Positions 22,588-31,230 of a DNA stretch of 64,000 nucleotides are shown here, in pieces (within the stretch, counting starts at the first letter, position 1; each line of letters opens with the position of its first letter). The DNA lies in contig OZ251226.1 of NCBI GenBank assembly GCA_965240325.2, forward strand, positions 620,001-684,000, given 5' to 3'. The stretch is from Rebecca billardiae RCC1528 (taxonomy: Eukaryota > Haptophyta). Position numbers and translations under genes: made by a program. A model generated the notes under the pieces. That model had not been told where the DNA came from. It saw nothing but the letters and a program-made list of their open reading frames with translations, and did not search any database.

Positions 22588-23434
22588 CGAATTGGTCCCC
22601 CGACCTCGAGCTCGATGGCTGCCGCACGTGCGTGCCCAGCGTGCCTCGCGCGTGTACGTGCACGGTAGGGCGTCCCGACAGCGGCGGGGTGGCGTAGATG
22701 GTCGCATGGGAGGTGCATCCGTGTGTCGGAGACGTCTCGGCGCCTCGGTGGCGTGCCCACACCTCTCCTTGTCGCCGCTTGCCTGCTGCGTGCTCGGCCA
22801 GCCGTTTGGAGTGCACGCCTGCACGTGCACGGCCAGTGTCGGGCGGATCGAGCCGTAGCGAGTGTGCTTGCGGGTACTCCCACCCGATGCGGCTCTCTGC
22901 CGCCGTCGTAGTAGCTCTCGTGCATCAATCCCAAGCCGTGCACTCCAACCCACGACGTGTTCAGTGTTGTCATGGTGGTACACCACATGCTGTCCAGTTT
23001 TATTTTCAAATACAGTAGCGCATTTCTGATGCGACTGCTGGGCAATGTTCGCGAGCGTGTTGGGCGCATGCCCGACTAGATTCGGCAGGTTCCAGGACAC
23101 GCGCGAGGGCTTGCGACGGCGGCAGAGAGCCGCATCGGGTGGGAGTACCCGCAAGCACACTCGCTACGGCTCGATCCGCCCGACACTGGCCGTGCACGTG
23201 CAGGCGTGCACTCCAAACGGCTGGCCGAGCACGCAGCAGGCAAGCGGCGACAAGGAGAGGTGTGGGCACGCCACCGAGGCGCCGAGACGTCTCCGACACA
23301 CGGATGCACCTCCCATGCGACCATCTACGCCACCCCGCCGCTGTCGGGACGCCCTACCGTGCACGTACACGCGCGAGGCACGCTGGGCACGCACGTGCGG
23401 CAGCCATCGAGCTCGAGGTCGGGGGACCAATTCG
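22588..23434. repeat. Long inverted repeat 1: perfect 321-bp arms, 205-bp spacer
   Basis: The left arm 22588-22908 and right arm 23114-23434 are exact reverse complements when compared base by base; the match continues imperfectly outward into a G/C homopolymer (22573 and about 23452). The 205-bp spacer (22909-23113) is unrelated to the arms. Transcription through it would give a hairpin with a stem of over 300 bp. No transposase frame is visible. Candidate explanations are a foldback element, a hairpin-RNA (siRNA) locus, a recent inverted duplication, or an assembly artefact. Confidence 0.92.
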
Positions 23435-23574
23435 AACCCCCCCCCCCTGTGGTGAGTGTGGGCCAGTGTCAATACGTACCTTACTACCTTTACTATGATT
23501 TAACGTGCACACTTGTTCATTAATCAATGTTTACCAATTAATGTATTAACGTGCGTAATAATAAGGCTCACGGT

Positions 23575-23598
23575 CCTGTGTCGTTAAATCATAGAATG
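23575..23598. repeat. 24-bp direct repeat, right copy
   Basis: This is identical or nearly so to 22361-22384, with an inverted copy of its CGTTAAATCATAG core at about 23492-23505. A diverged version lies at 44334-44356. Confidence 0.7.
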
Positions 23599-23658
23599 GG
23601 TCCAGCTGGTGAGCAGGTTGCCGCATCATCGATTACCGATATCTCGCCTGACTGAGCT

Positions 23659-23735
23659 GTACATGTGCGTCTCTTATTCTTAGTATTAATAAACTGTACA
23701 GCGCAAGGGCGAGATACATTGCGCAAGGGCGAGAT
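23659..23735. promoter_or_regulatory. Upstream element shared with other loci
   Basis: GTGCGTCTCTTATTCTTAGT here recurs at 60717-60736, and in reverse orientation at 243-266. It is followed by two GCGCAAGGGCGAGAT units (23701-23735). At this locus and at 60672-60738 it lies just upstream of a gene's start codon. It could be a promoter element or the end of a transposable element. Confidence 0.45.
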
Positions 23736-23748
23736 TGACGAATCGTGC

Positions 23749-25227
23749 ATGCCCACGGCCCTCCGCATCCCCGGGGGGGCGGCGGGCCCCCTCGGCTTTG
23801 AGCTTCAGTACGAGTCGCGCATGTTCATTGGCCCGGGGAACATCACCGACACCGTCGCGATCGCGTCCTTCATGCTCATGCTGCTTGGGCAGGTGTACCA
23901 CGCGAGTGAGGAGTCGAGGCGAGCGGGGGCAGAGCTTTACAAGGGGGCGACGTTCGACGTGACGCCGGACCACGTGGTATGGACGACCCCGTCGCGCTGC
24001 AGGCTCGCGCGCGCGCTTGAGTTGCCCAGTGCACTCACGTGCGCCAAGCTCGAGATTGTCTCCCGGCCGCAGCCGCTGCGCGAGACCGCTCGTGCGATGC
24101 GCGAGGTGAGCGCGTGGGTTGCAAAGCCTGCGCGCGCAGTAGCGCGGGTCGCGAAGCGCGAGTTCGCCCTCGACCTCGGCTTGAGTGGTGGGCTGATAGT
24201 CGGTGGCCCGGTCATGCGGCTGGCATCGGCGAAGGCATTGCTTCAGACGACGATCGCGTTGCCTCTCGTCCGAGTGCGCCAGTATATGCGTGCGGCCGCA
24301 AACAGCTTGCCGAACGCCGTGGCGTCGACGAGGCCGGAGCGGCGGCACTTCGCGGCATTCTTGGCGCGCATCGACGCGCTGTGCGCCGCCGACGCCGTGC
24401 CGGAGGCGTACTGCGGCTTCCTCACGCTCGCCGCCAACTTTGCGCGCACGATCGGCCGCGTCGCTGGCTCGCGCACGCGCGAGTACGCGATGAGCTCCGC
24501 GCAGTTCAAGGCGGCGATCTTCACGGACCAGCGACTGCCAGACACCCTGCCCGTGCTCGTCCGCACCAACCTGGGCTCGGCGTACGCGCACGTGCACGCA
24601 ATGGTCGCGCGCGATGATCCCGCCCTCGGCCGTCGGCTCGGTGCGCTCTTTGCACAGCACATGCGCTCGCTCATGGCAGCCGACCTCGACAGGGGCGACG
24701 CGACGCCGCTGCTGGACACGCGCTTTCGCTCGTATGCGTACGGCAGCCCGCGCAACCTGCTCGACGTCGTCGAGCAGATCGACCCCGCGGTGAGCGCGCA
24801 GGGCATCGAGGCCGCCATCCGGTGGCTGCTCGCCGCGCCGCTCGACGCCCCAGCACACGTGGAGCGGCGCAGGCGCTTCACGAGCCTCTTCCAGGCACAC
24901 GACAAGACCATGGGGATCACGCGCGTGCGCGGAGTCGACGGCGGCGCGCTGCTTGTGCGCGGCTGGGTGGCCGGCCTCGCGAAAGGGCGCGACCTCCTCT
25001 CAGACCACGGCATGGCGTTCCCGCAGGAGTGGCCAGTCTTCAAGTCCGTCGGCGCGTGGGCGATCGACCCGGGCGGCGTCGTGCACGTTGAGAACATTGT
25101 CGGCAACTTTGTGAGGATGTGGCACGCGTCAAAGGGCGCCGTGAAGAAGAACGCGAACACGTCCTCGCTGATGGTCAGGTTGGAGGCATACGCCAGAGAG
25201 CTCGAGTCTGTCCTCCTCGACGATTGA
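23749..25227 (+). CDS. Unknown 492-aa protein
   Basis: I do not recognise the family. The frame extends upstream only through a GTG and repeat sequence, so I use the ATG at 23749. The protein is mixed alpha-helical, rich in Ala/Arg/Leu, with a moderately hydrophobic segment near residue 45 (DTVAIASFMLMLLGQVY) and no repeats. Ordered-looking blocks include ATFDVTPDHVVWTTPSR, PEAYCGFLTLAANFARTIGR, LVRTNLGSAYAHVHAMV and FPQEWPVFKSVGAWAIDPGG. Composition and codon use look genuinely coding, although the opposite strand also has long open frames because of the high GC content. It lies between the two long inverted repeats and downstream of a shared upstream element, an accessory context. Confidence 0.6.
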   Translation: MPTALRIPGGAAGPLGFELQYESRMFIGPGNITDTVAIASFMLMLLGQVYHASEESRRAGAELYKGATFDVTPDHVVWTTPSRCRLARALELPSALTCAKLEIVSRPQPLRETARAMREVSAWVAKPARAVARVAKREFALDLGLSGGLIVGGPVMRLASAKALLQTTIALPLVRVRQYMRAAANSLPNAVASTRPERRHFAAFLARIDALCAADAVPEAYCGFLTLAANFARTIGRVAGSRTREYAMSSAQFKAAIFTDQRLPDTLPVLVRTNLGSAYAHVHAMVARDDPALGRRLGALFAQHMRSLMAADLDRGDATPLLDTRFRSYAYGSPRNLLDVVEQIDPAVSAQGIEAAIRWLLAAPLDAPAHVERRRRFTSLFQAHDKTMGITRVRGVDGGALLVRGWVAGLAKGRDLLSDHGMAFPQEWPVFKSVGAWAIDPGGVVHVENIVGNFVRMWHASKGAVKKNANTSSLMVRLEAYARELESVLLDD

Positions 25228-25870
25228 TGACGATTGACTACTTAGCTAGCACTGGGCGCGTCATACACACACACACACACACACACACAGTGACACACAC
25301 TGACACACGAGTACCGCGCGTGTACTGACACTAGTGACATTTTGACAATGACAGTAGTCTGACACGAGTACACACACTCAGTCTCAGTCACAGCTTGTCC
25401 GCACACTCACGGCGGCGGCGGCGCAAGCTCGCGCTCGCGCGGGCCTCAAGTTGACCTTCGAGGTGCGAGGGCGCAAAGCGCCGCGCCACGCGCAAGCTAC
25501 AGTAGTTCACGGCCTCGTTACCGCCCCGCTGCGTCCCATCGGAAGCTCTACTGGACATCGCACGGCCTCGCCGCCTGGCGGCGGTAGGCGAGAGCGAGGT
25601 GGCGGCGGAGGCGCGGCGTTCTGCTGAGTCCAGGAGCGCCGCTCCAGCGTGCGCCAACAGGACCCCCCCCCCCCCCGGGGGGGTTGGGGTTGAGGGGGGG
25701 GGGGGTTGGCTGGCAAATCCTGAGGTTTGGCCCGGTTGGTGATTCGGCGCACCAGGGCTCGCGCGCAGGCCGCCGGGTCGGCACGTTTGGCCTTTGGGCT
25801 GGTCGTGGTGCTCGTGGCAGCACGCACGTGGGCGCCCAACACGGCCTGAGAGTGCGCCGAGCGCATCCGA
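25228..25870. other. Spacer with CA microsatellite and poly-C/poly-G tract
   Basis: A (CA)n run lies at 25264-25290, followed by CACTGACACAC-like degenerate units to about 25390. A C-run directly followed by G-runs occupies 25664-25706; it can fold back or form quadruplex/i-motif structures. No gene is seen. Confidence 0.6.
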
Positions 25871-26383
25871 TCAGTACACCGCATACTCATGGGTCTCGTC
25901 GGCCTGCCCCGACGGGCGGTTGGCGGTGTTGAGCCCGCCCGTGTCGATGTCGTGCCCTCCGTCACGGGACGACGCAAGCAGGCGCAGCCCCTCAGGAGTC
26001 TCAGCCATGCGACTGCACTTGGCACAGCGCGCCATGAGTGCGGCGGCGTCTTCGAGATATGCCGTACGGCGCTTGCCGACATCCCGAATGATCGCTCGCT
26101 CGTGCTTGATGGTGGTGTTTGCCTGCTTGATCCACTTGTTGTTGTCGTTGACGGCGCGCCGGCACTTCTCGGCCTCGGCCATCAACTCAGACACCTTGCG
26201 CAGGTCGTTGTCCATGTCGCGCGCGTCTATGAGGTCTCCTCCAGTGCACACGCTCCTCACGCGCACCGCCTCGCGCGCGAGATCGCGGCATATCACGCCC
26301 AGGTCCTCCTGCGGCGTGTCCTTGAGCCCGCGCCGGGTGGCGGCGCCATGCTGTTCCAACGCCCAGCCAGAGAAGACAGACAC
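25871..26383 (-). CDS. Coiled-coil protein fragment (5' end missing)
   Basis: A 170-codon frame with coding character but no good start: its first codon is a GTG, and the first usable ATG (26215) would leave only 115 residues. The sequence (DMDNDLRKVSELMAEAEKCRRAVNDNNKWIKQANTTIKHERAIIRDVGKRRTAYLEDAAALM, residues about 56-116) is helical and coiled-coil-like, and no family is recognised. The 5' side ends about 45 bp from inverted repeat 2, so either an upstream exon lies beyond that repeat or the repeat truncated the gene. Its stop codon is intact. Confidence 0.4.
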   Translation of the reverse strand: MSVFSGWALEQHGAATRRGLKDTPQEDLGVICRDLAREAVRVRSVCTGGDLIDARDMDNDLRKVSELMAEAEKCRRAVNDNNKWIKQANTTIKHERAIIRDVGKRRTAYLEDAAALMARCAKCSRMAETPEGLRLLASSRDGGHDIDTGGLNTANRPSGQADETHEYAVY

Positions 26384-26427
26384 TCACTGAGACAAGGCAA
26401 GGGTGTCCAGGGTCCGCAACAGCCAGT

Positions 26428-27483
26428 AGTGCGCAGCGCGGCAGAGGCTGGGGAAGAGGCAGGTCGCCGCTCGCCAGTGGCACTCGCCCGCCCACCGCCG
26501 TGCACGGCGGCGGGGCCGCTCGCGCCGTGCGCTCCTGCGGCCGTCGGGTCGGGCTGCGTAGGCGGCGCGCGGCTTGGGCCGTCGCTGAGCCACCCAGCGC
26601 CCCTCTCTGCGCCGCGCGCCTTCCTCGTCCTCGCCTCCTCCGCGCCTTGGAGCAGCACGCACACGCGCGGCGCCGCACAAAGGCAGCCCAGGCGCTCGTG
26701 TGCAAGCGTGCGCGCACGCAGCGCGACGGGCTTGACTCGGGGCTCGCGCCGCTGTGGGGGCATGCAGCACCATCACATGCGCGCGCGACGCCACCTCGAG
26801 CCTGCGCGTTTGACCGTCAGTGCACGCTGATGCACGTTACAAAATGGTCTGACTTGGCATCATCACACGTGCGACGGAAGCTTCCACAACGGGCCTTGAG
26901 TGCGTCGACGCGATCGATGCTGAGACGGTCATGCTTGCGTGCGCTTCTCTTGTGGTCTCCACGCTTGCTGAGAAGCGCCGCGTACGTAGCTGTCATCGTG
27001 TCTTGCCTAAGAAGTCGTCCTGACGCATGGCAGGTTCTGGTCAGATTGGGCCTACTTCAACACGAGGACGTGTGAGCATTTGGCACGTGACGGTCACAGC
27101 GATGCGCAGGCTCGAGGTGGCGTCGCGCGCGCATGTGATGGTGCTGCATGCCCCCACAGCGGCGCGAGCCCCGAGTCAAGCCCGTCGCGCTGCGTGCGCG
27201 CACGCTTGCACACGAGCGCCTGGGCTGCCTTTGTGCGGCGCCGCGCGTGTGCGTGCTGCTCCAAGGCGCGGAGGAGGCGAGGACGAGGAAGGCGCGCGGC
27301 GCAGAGAGGGGCGCTGGGTGGCTCAGCGACGGCCCAAGCCGCGCGCCGCCTACGCAGCCCGACCCGACGGCCGCAGGAGCGCACGGCGCGAGCGGCCCCG
27401 CCGCCGTGCACGGCGGTGGGCGGGCGAGTGCCACTGGCGAGCGGCGACCTGCCTCTTCCCCAGCCTCTGCCGCGCTGCGCACT
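26428..27483. repeat. Long inverted repeat 2: perfect 380-bp arms, 296-bp spacer
   Basis: Arms 26428-26807 and 27104-27483 are exact reverse complements on manual comparison. Homology continues imperfectly outside (small indels at 26402-26427 against 27484-27515) and slightly into the spacer. The 296-bp spacer is unique. The arms are highly GC-rich and unrelated in sequence to inverted repeat 1. The apparent open frames inside the arms are mirror images of one another and I do not consider them genes. The right arm ends 70 bp before the start codon of the next gene. Confidence 0.92.
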
Positions 27484-27553
27484 GGCTGTTGCGGACCCTG
27501 TCGCTGGACACCGGCTTGCTGAGAGAAGGCGGTGATGAAAATAAGGCGTAGCC

Positions 27554-29008
27554 ATGGCGGCGTGTCGTCTACTCGCCCTCGCGTTGCCTGTCGCCATGTC
27601 TCCCCGTGTGATCTGGCACGCGGGTCCGATGAAATCGGCCAGCTCGACGATGCAGAAGCTCCTCGTCCAGCCTCTAGGCCGCGAGCCCTCCCAGCTGCAG
27701 CGCCTGCTAGCCATTGAGCATGTGGCGATCCCACACGCGCTGCCCGGTCCGTGGCGGGCGCATAAGAATCATCACAATCTTGCCCGAGCCTTTGGTGACG
27801 CCGTGGCACGGCAAGGCACGTGGGAAGCATTCTCGTCGTTCGTGGGCGAGGCCGCGCGCAACCGCAGCGACATCGTCCTCCTGAGCTCGTGGATTATCGA
27901 GCGCAAGTACCGCGAGCCGCTCTTTGCACGGCTGCTGCCGCTGTTGGGCCTACATGGTTATGAGCTGCACGTCGTGCTAAACTACCGTCGGTACTACGAG
28001 TGGCTGCTCTCCATGCACATGCAGCGGTCCAAGGCCGTGATCGGCGACCCCAACTCCCCGCAGTTTTGCCTGAAGACACGCACAAAGTGCCGCGTGCATA
28101 GGCGTTTTGTGGATGTTCTGCGGAAGGGCGACCCACTATACGCTGAGCGTTGGGTGGGGCAAGTGCTCGGGGCGTTTCGCGCAGCGGGGGTGAGGACGAC
28201 GCTGCTCAACATGCACGATAGGCGCAATGGATCTTCGTTCGTGGAGCGCTTTGTCTGCGACGTGATCGCAGCCCCGCGCGCGTGCGCACACCTGCTCGCA
28301 TATCCGGCAGCTGGCAGTTTGCACGAGAACCAGCAGAGCGTGAGCGATCAGCGGATACGCCGGCTTGACGCGCTGTGCGGAGCGGTTGCGGAGGGTTGGG
28401 TGCCACCTGTGGTGCAGCGCCTCCCGTTCACGGCCGTGCAAGCGTCACTCGACGAGCTCTTCGACTCGGCTCCGTCCGCTGATGCTTCACTGCCCGTTGA
28501 CTGCCCCAAGGAGCGGGAGCAACGTGCGCTGCTGCACGCAACGCTGGATTGGCAGGCACGACTGCTGCCTAAGTGGCATGCCGTCGATGAGCAAGCCACA
28601 CGTGCTGCTTTCGAGAGCGCCGCCCGCCAGCGCAGGCTTTGCTCGGCAATGACCATGCGGGATATGCACCTGCTGGCCAGCTGCGCCACCTGCAGTGGCG
28701 GCGGCAGCGGAGGCCGGAGCCAGGCCGCATGCGCGCAGTGGTGGTCATGTTCCGCCACAGGCGCACGCGGGTCGCCCGACGCTGGTGGCGCGAGCTGTGT
28801 CGCGGCTACGCCGACGACATTCATCACGCAGGGGCCACCGCCCCTGGCCGGCTGTTTCTGGGAAGCCACGCGGAGAAATGGCTCGCTCGCAGTTCGCACG
28901 ACTGCCATTGGCGAGGACTGCAGCAAAGAGGCGAAGAAGGCTTTTTTCCAACGTGGCGTTCGATCGTCCGCCGCTTATTCATCATCATCGTCATCATTGC
29001 GCGCGTGA
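27554..29008 (+). CDS. Sulfotransferase-like P-loop protein, putatively secretory
   Basis: The 484-aa protein starts at an ATG at 27554. Residues 1-16 (MAACRLLALALPVAMS) resemble a signal peptide or anchor. WHAGPMKSASSTMQKLL (residues about 21-37) matches the 5'-phosphosulfate-binding loop of carbohydrate-sulfotransferase-like proteins, usually of the form H-x-G-P-x-K-T/S-x-S/T. VVLNYRRYYEWLLSMHM near residue 140 matches the second conserved block (the RR-Y/F-x-W pattern). The likely role is PAPS-dependent sulfation of glycans in the Golgi. The C-terminal 130 residues are Cys/Gly/Ser-rich and unlike a catalytic core; the final run of serines comes from TCATCA-type simple sequence. Because the start codon is 70 bp from inverted repeat 2, that repeat must contain or border its promoter. 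Confidence 0.65.
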   Translation: MAACRLLALALPVAMSPRVIWHAGPMKSASSTMQKLLVQPLGREPSQLQRLLAIEHVAIPHALPGPWRAHKNHHNLARAFGDAVARQGTWEAFSSFVGEAARNRSDIVLLSSWIIERKYREPLFARLLPLLGLHGYELHVVLNYRRYYEWLLSMHMQRSKAVIGDPNSPQFCLKTRTKCRVHRRFVDVLRKGDPLYAERWVGQVLGAFRAAGVRTTLLNMHDRRNGSSFVERFVCDVIAAPRACAHLLAYPAAGSLHENQQSVSDQRIRRLDALCGAVAEGWVPPVVQRLPFTAVQASLDELFDSAPSADASLPVDCPKEREQRALLHATLDWQARLLPKWHAVDEQATRAAFESAARQRRLCSAMTMRDMHLLASCATCSGGGSGGRSQAACAQWWSCSATGARGSPDAGGASCVAATPTTFITQGPPPLAGCFWEATRRNGSLAVRTTAIGEDCSKEAKKAFFQRGVRSSAAYSSSSSSLRA

Positions 29009-29250
29009 CAATATGTGTGTGTGTGTACGTGTACGTGTTATCGTGTACGTGCGCGCGTGTGTGTGTGTGTGTATACGGACCGCAGTCGTTGGCGCCGGCG
29101 TTTCGGCGAGGACAGCTGCTACTTGGTCTCGGGCTAGGTATACGTGGTGTATTAAATTGCTGGCGGTATAGTATACTGACTGGCGCGGCTAGTAATAATG
29201 CATATATCAGTCGTAGTATATTGATCGATGATGACGCGCGAGATGAATAA

Positions 29251-29330
29251 GGACCGCGTTATTCCGCGGTCCTCTTCCGCGTCAGAACCAACGTAGTTGG
29301 GGGCCCGCGATGCAGAGTCTGTCTGTGCCG
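29251..29330 (-). repeat. Family-B terminal fragment
   Basis: Starts with a GGACCGCG...CGCGGTCC hairpin with a TTATTC centre, then the conserved AACGTAGTTGGGGGCCCGCG block. In reverse it matches the ends of the copies at 18977 and 59404. Similarity stops after about 75 bp. Confidence 0.6.
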
Positions 29331-30789
29331 GCCGTCTGACAGTCTGTGCGGTGTGCCACCCGCTCCGTCCGACCACCACGGACACAGCGTCGCTGCGTCG
29401 CCCCGGCCAGTCGCGCATAGCTATACCACTAACTTACCTCGCCATCGTCGCGCGGACTCGCCGCTCGCAGATCAGCCTGTCTGTGGCTCTCGTGTCCGAG
29501 GCAGTCAGGCATCCGTCGTGCCCATCAGCGCCAAAGCTGGCTCTCAGTCACTGAGTGAGTGAGAGCCGCCGCTCACGGTCAGCGCGCAGTCCGAGCTCCG
29601 AGCTCGCGCGCCAAACGCCCGCCCATGCGCCAGTCAAGCCGTCGAGACTCGAGACAGCTCGGAAGTCGGATGCGGCGGACGAGAGCAAAATAGATGTGCG
29701 CGTGGTCCAGCTCGTGCTGCGACTCGGACTCGCCCAGTCTCGTCGCCCGCAGATCTGCGCGCGCTGCTTGCCGCGCCGCTGCATCATGTGCAGCCAGAGG
29801 CTCCAGGCTTCAGTCAGTCAGCACGCCGCGTCACGCGGATGAGCCATCACAGCTCGGCCATGGACGGCGCGAGCGAGGGCTTGGGCGAACGAGATGGCCG
29901 TGGTGGCTGCTCCACATCCCGACAAAACCGAAAACGTCCAAGACTACGGTGTCCGCTCGCACCACGCCGACTGGATCAGGCGAAGGCTCCGCACTGCAGA
30001 TCAGGCTCAGTGGCGAGACGCGGCTGAACCGCCGACGTCCTCGCGACCGCCCGCGCTTGAACATGCCGAGAGTTCAGCTGCGCGGCGTGCGGCGTGGCGC
30101 GCGCGGGCGCGCGCATGGTCAGCTGGAAACACAGCGAGAAACTCGCCTCGCCCCCACGCGCCACGCGCATTCGCACCCAGAATATCACACACGAGGAGCA
30201 TCGTCCGATGAGTAAGCTACTCGGCGGCTTCTTCACCGGTGAGTCGTGAGGGCTGCGCAGTCAATAACATGATGAACTCGAGGGACACCCGATGCTGCTG
30301 AGTGCTGTCGCCTGCGGAGTAGGCCTGGATTCACGCGTTAGGATGCCCCGCGGTCTCCTCCTCGTACCGTAGTCGCCGACTGCTCTCCGCGCGCGAGCGC
30401 GGAGCGTCGACATCGATTCGTGTCCGCGGTCGTGCTCGGTTGGAAACCGCACTGACTGGGCCGAAGAGGGATCGGCAGGGCGGGGCGCGCGGGGTGAGCG
30501 AGCACGAAAGCGACGCCGACGACCGTCGGGATACCCGCCGCAGCCGCGCGCACCTGCGCTGAGTCCGTCGGATTGAACGATCGTGCGCTGCCGCAGCGGG
30601 CCGCCGCTCGGCCTCCCGGTTCGCTTCGTCGGCTGCCGGTGGCCGAGGCGCCGGGCGGCGAGGCGACTCCAGAGCTCAGAGGGCCGAATCCAGTATTCAT
30701 CAAGGGAGATAGTATGAAGATTGCGTTGTGGTTGCGCGATCAACATTTGATCATCCGAAACCGCAAACGTCGTCGCTCCTTGAATCTCA

Positions 30790-31083
30790 TTGGCCGAAAA
30801 AATCGCTTGTAACGGTTCGTTACGTTAGGGATCCTAAAGGGCGTGAAGTTTTTTGGACGGGCGTCACTCCACGTACGCTTTACTATGAACTTGTCGTGGG
30901 CGCGTCCTTTTCTCCGTAATGCGTGTCTAGAGAGGGTCTCAAAATTATTCGAAACTCGGTCTCCTCCAGCCCTGCTGAAAATCGTCCCCCGTCCCTTTTT
31001 TCTTGATCAAAGATCTTTTTGAAACGTGGTTAGGGCCCACGGAGCGGGCTCCACGCTGCGCGCTCCGCCCTGCACCGCGGGCC
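30790..31083 (+). repeat. Family-C dispersed repeat
   Basis: Homologous to the reverse complement of 58126-58400 along nearly its whole length. Its last 150 bp are also homologous to each unit of the tandem repeat at 54365-54847. Landmarks are GATCAAAGATC, GGGCTCCACGC and a CACCGCGGGCC end followed by ATAATAC or ATGATAC. It has no intact protein frame. Confidence 0.75.
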
Positions 31084-31230
31084 ATAATACTAATTAATGA
31101 ATATTACTGATGATGGCTCTGATGGCGTGTGACCGTCACAGCTGAGTGAGCTGTGCTGGATCTCGGACCGCGGTGAGGCCCGTCAGGCGTCACCGAAGCC
31201 TTACTGATAATGATTCTGTTCCTACTATGG

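Larger units (their letters stand above)
29009..31230. other. 2.2-kb repeat-rich spacer
   Basis: It contains a (GT)n/ACGT microsatellite (29010-29072), a family-B terminus (29251-29330) and a family-C repeat (30790-31083). At 30208 there is a short exon-like string (ATG AGT AAG CTA CTC...) followed by GTGAGT, but nothing coherent follows. I find no supported gene. Confidence 0.5.

Noticed and set aside
22573-22620. GGTTCGAATT-like string suggestive of a tRNA T-arm in inverted repeat 1
   Set aside because: No acceptor stem, anticodon arm or D-arm can be folded around it. I found no convincing tRNA or rRNA gene in the window.
22553-23523. Matching open frames on opposite strands around inverted repeat 1
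   Set aside because: Identical by virtue of the perfect repeat; composition is not protein-like.
26384-27551. Two open frames encoding the same peptide on opposite strands
   Set aside because: They are the mirror-image arms of inverted repeat 2. The peptide is low-complexity and no independent coding evidence exists.
30208-30260. Short exon-like start (ATG AGT AAG CTA CTC) followed by GTGAGT
   Set aside because: Only about ten codons, no continuing exon found, and the donor type differs from the other introns in the window.
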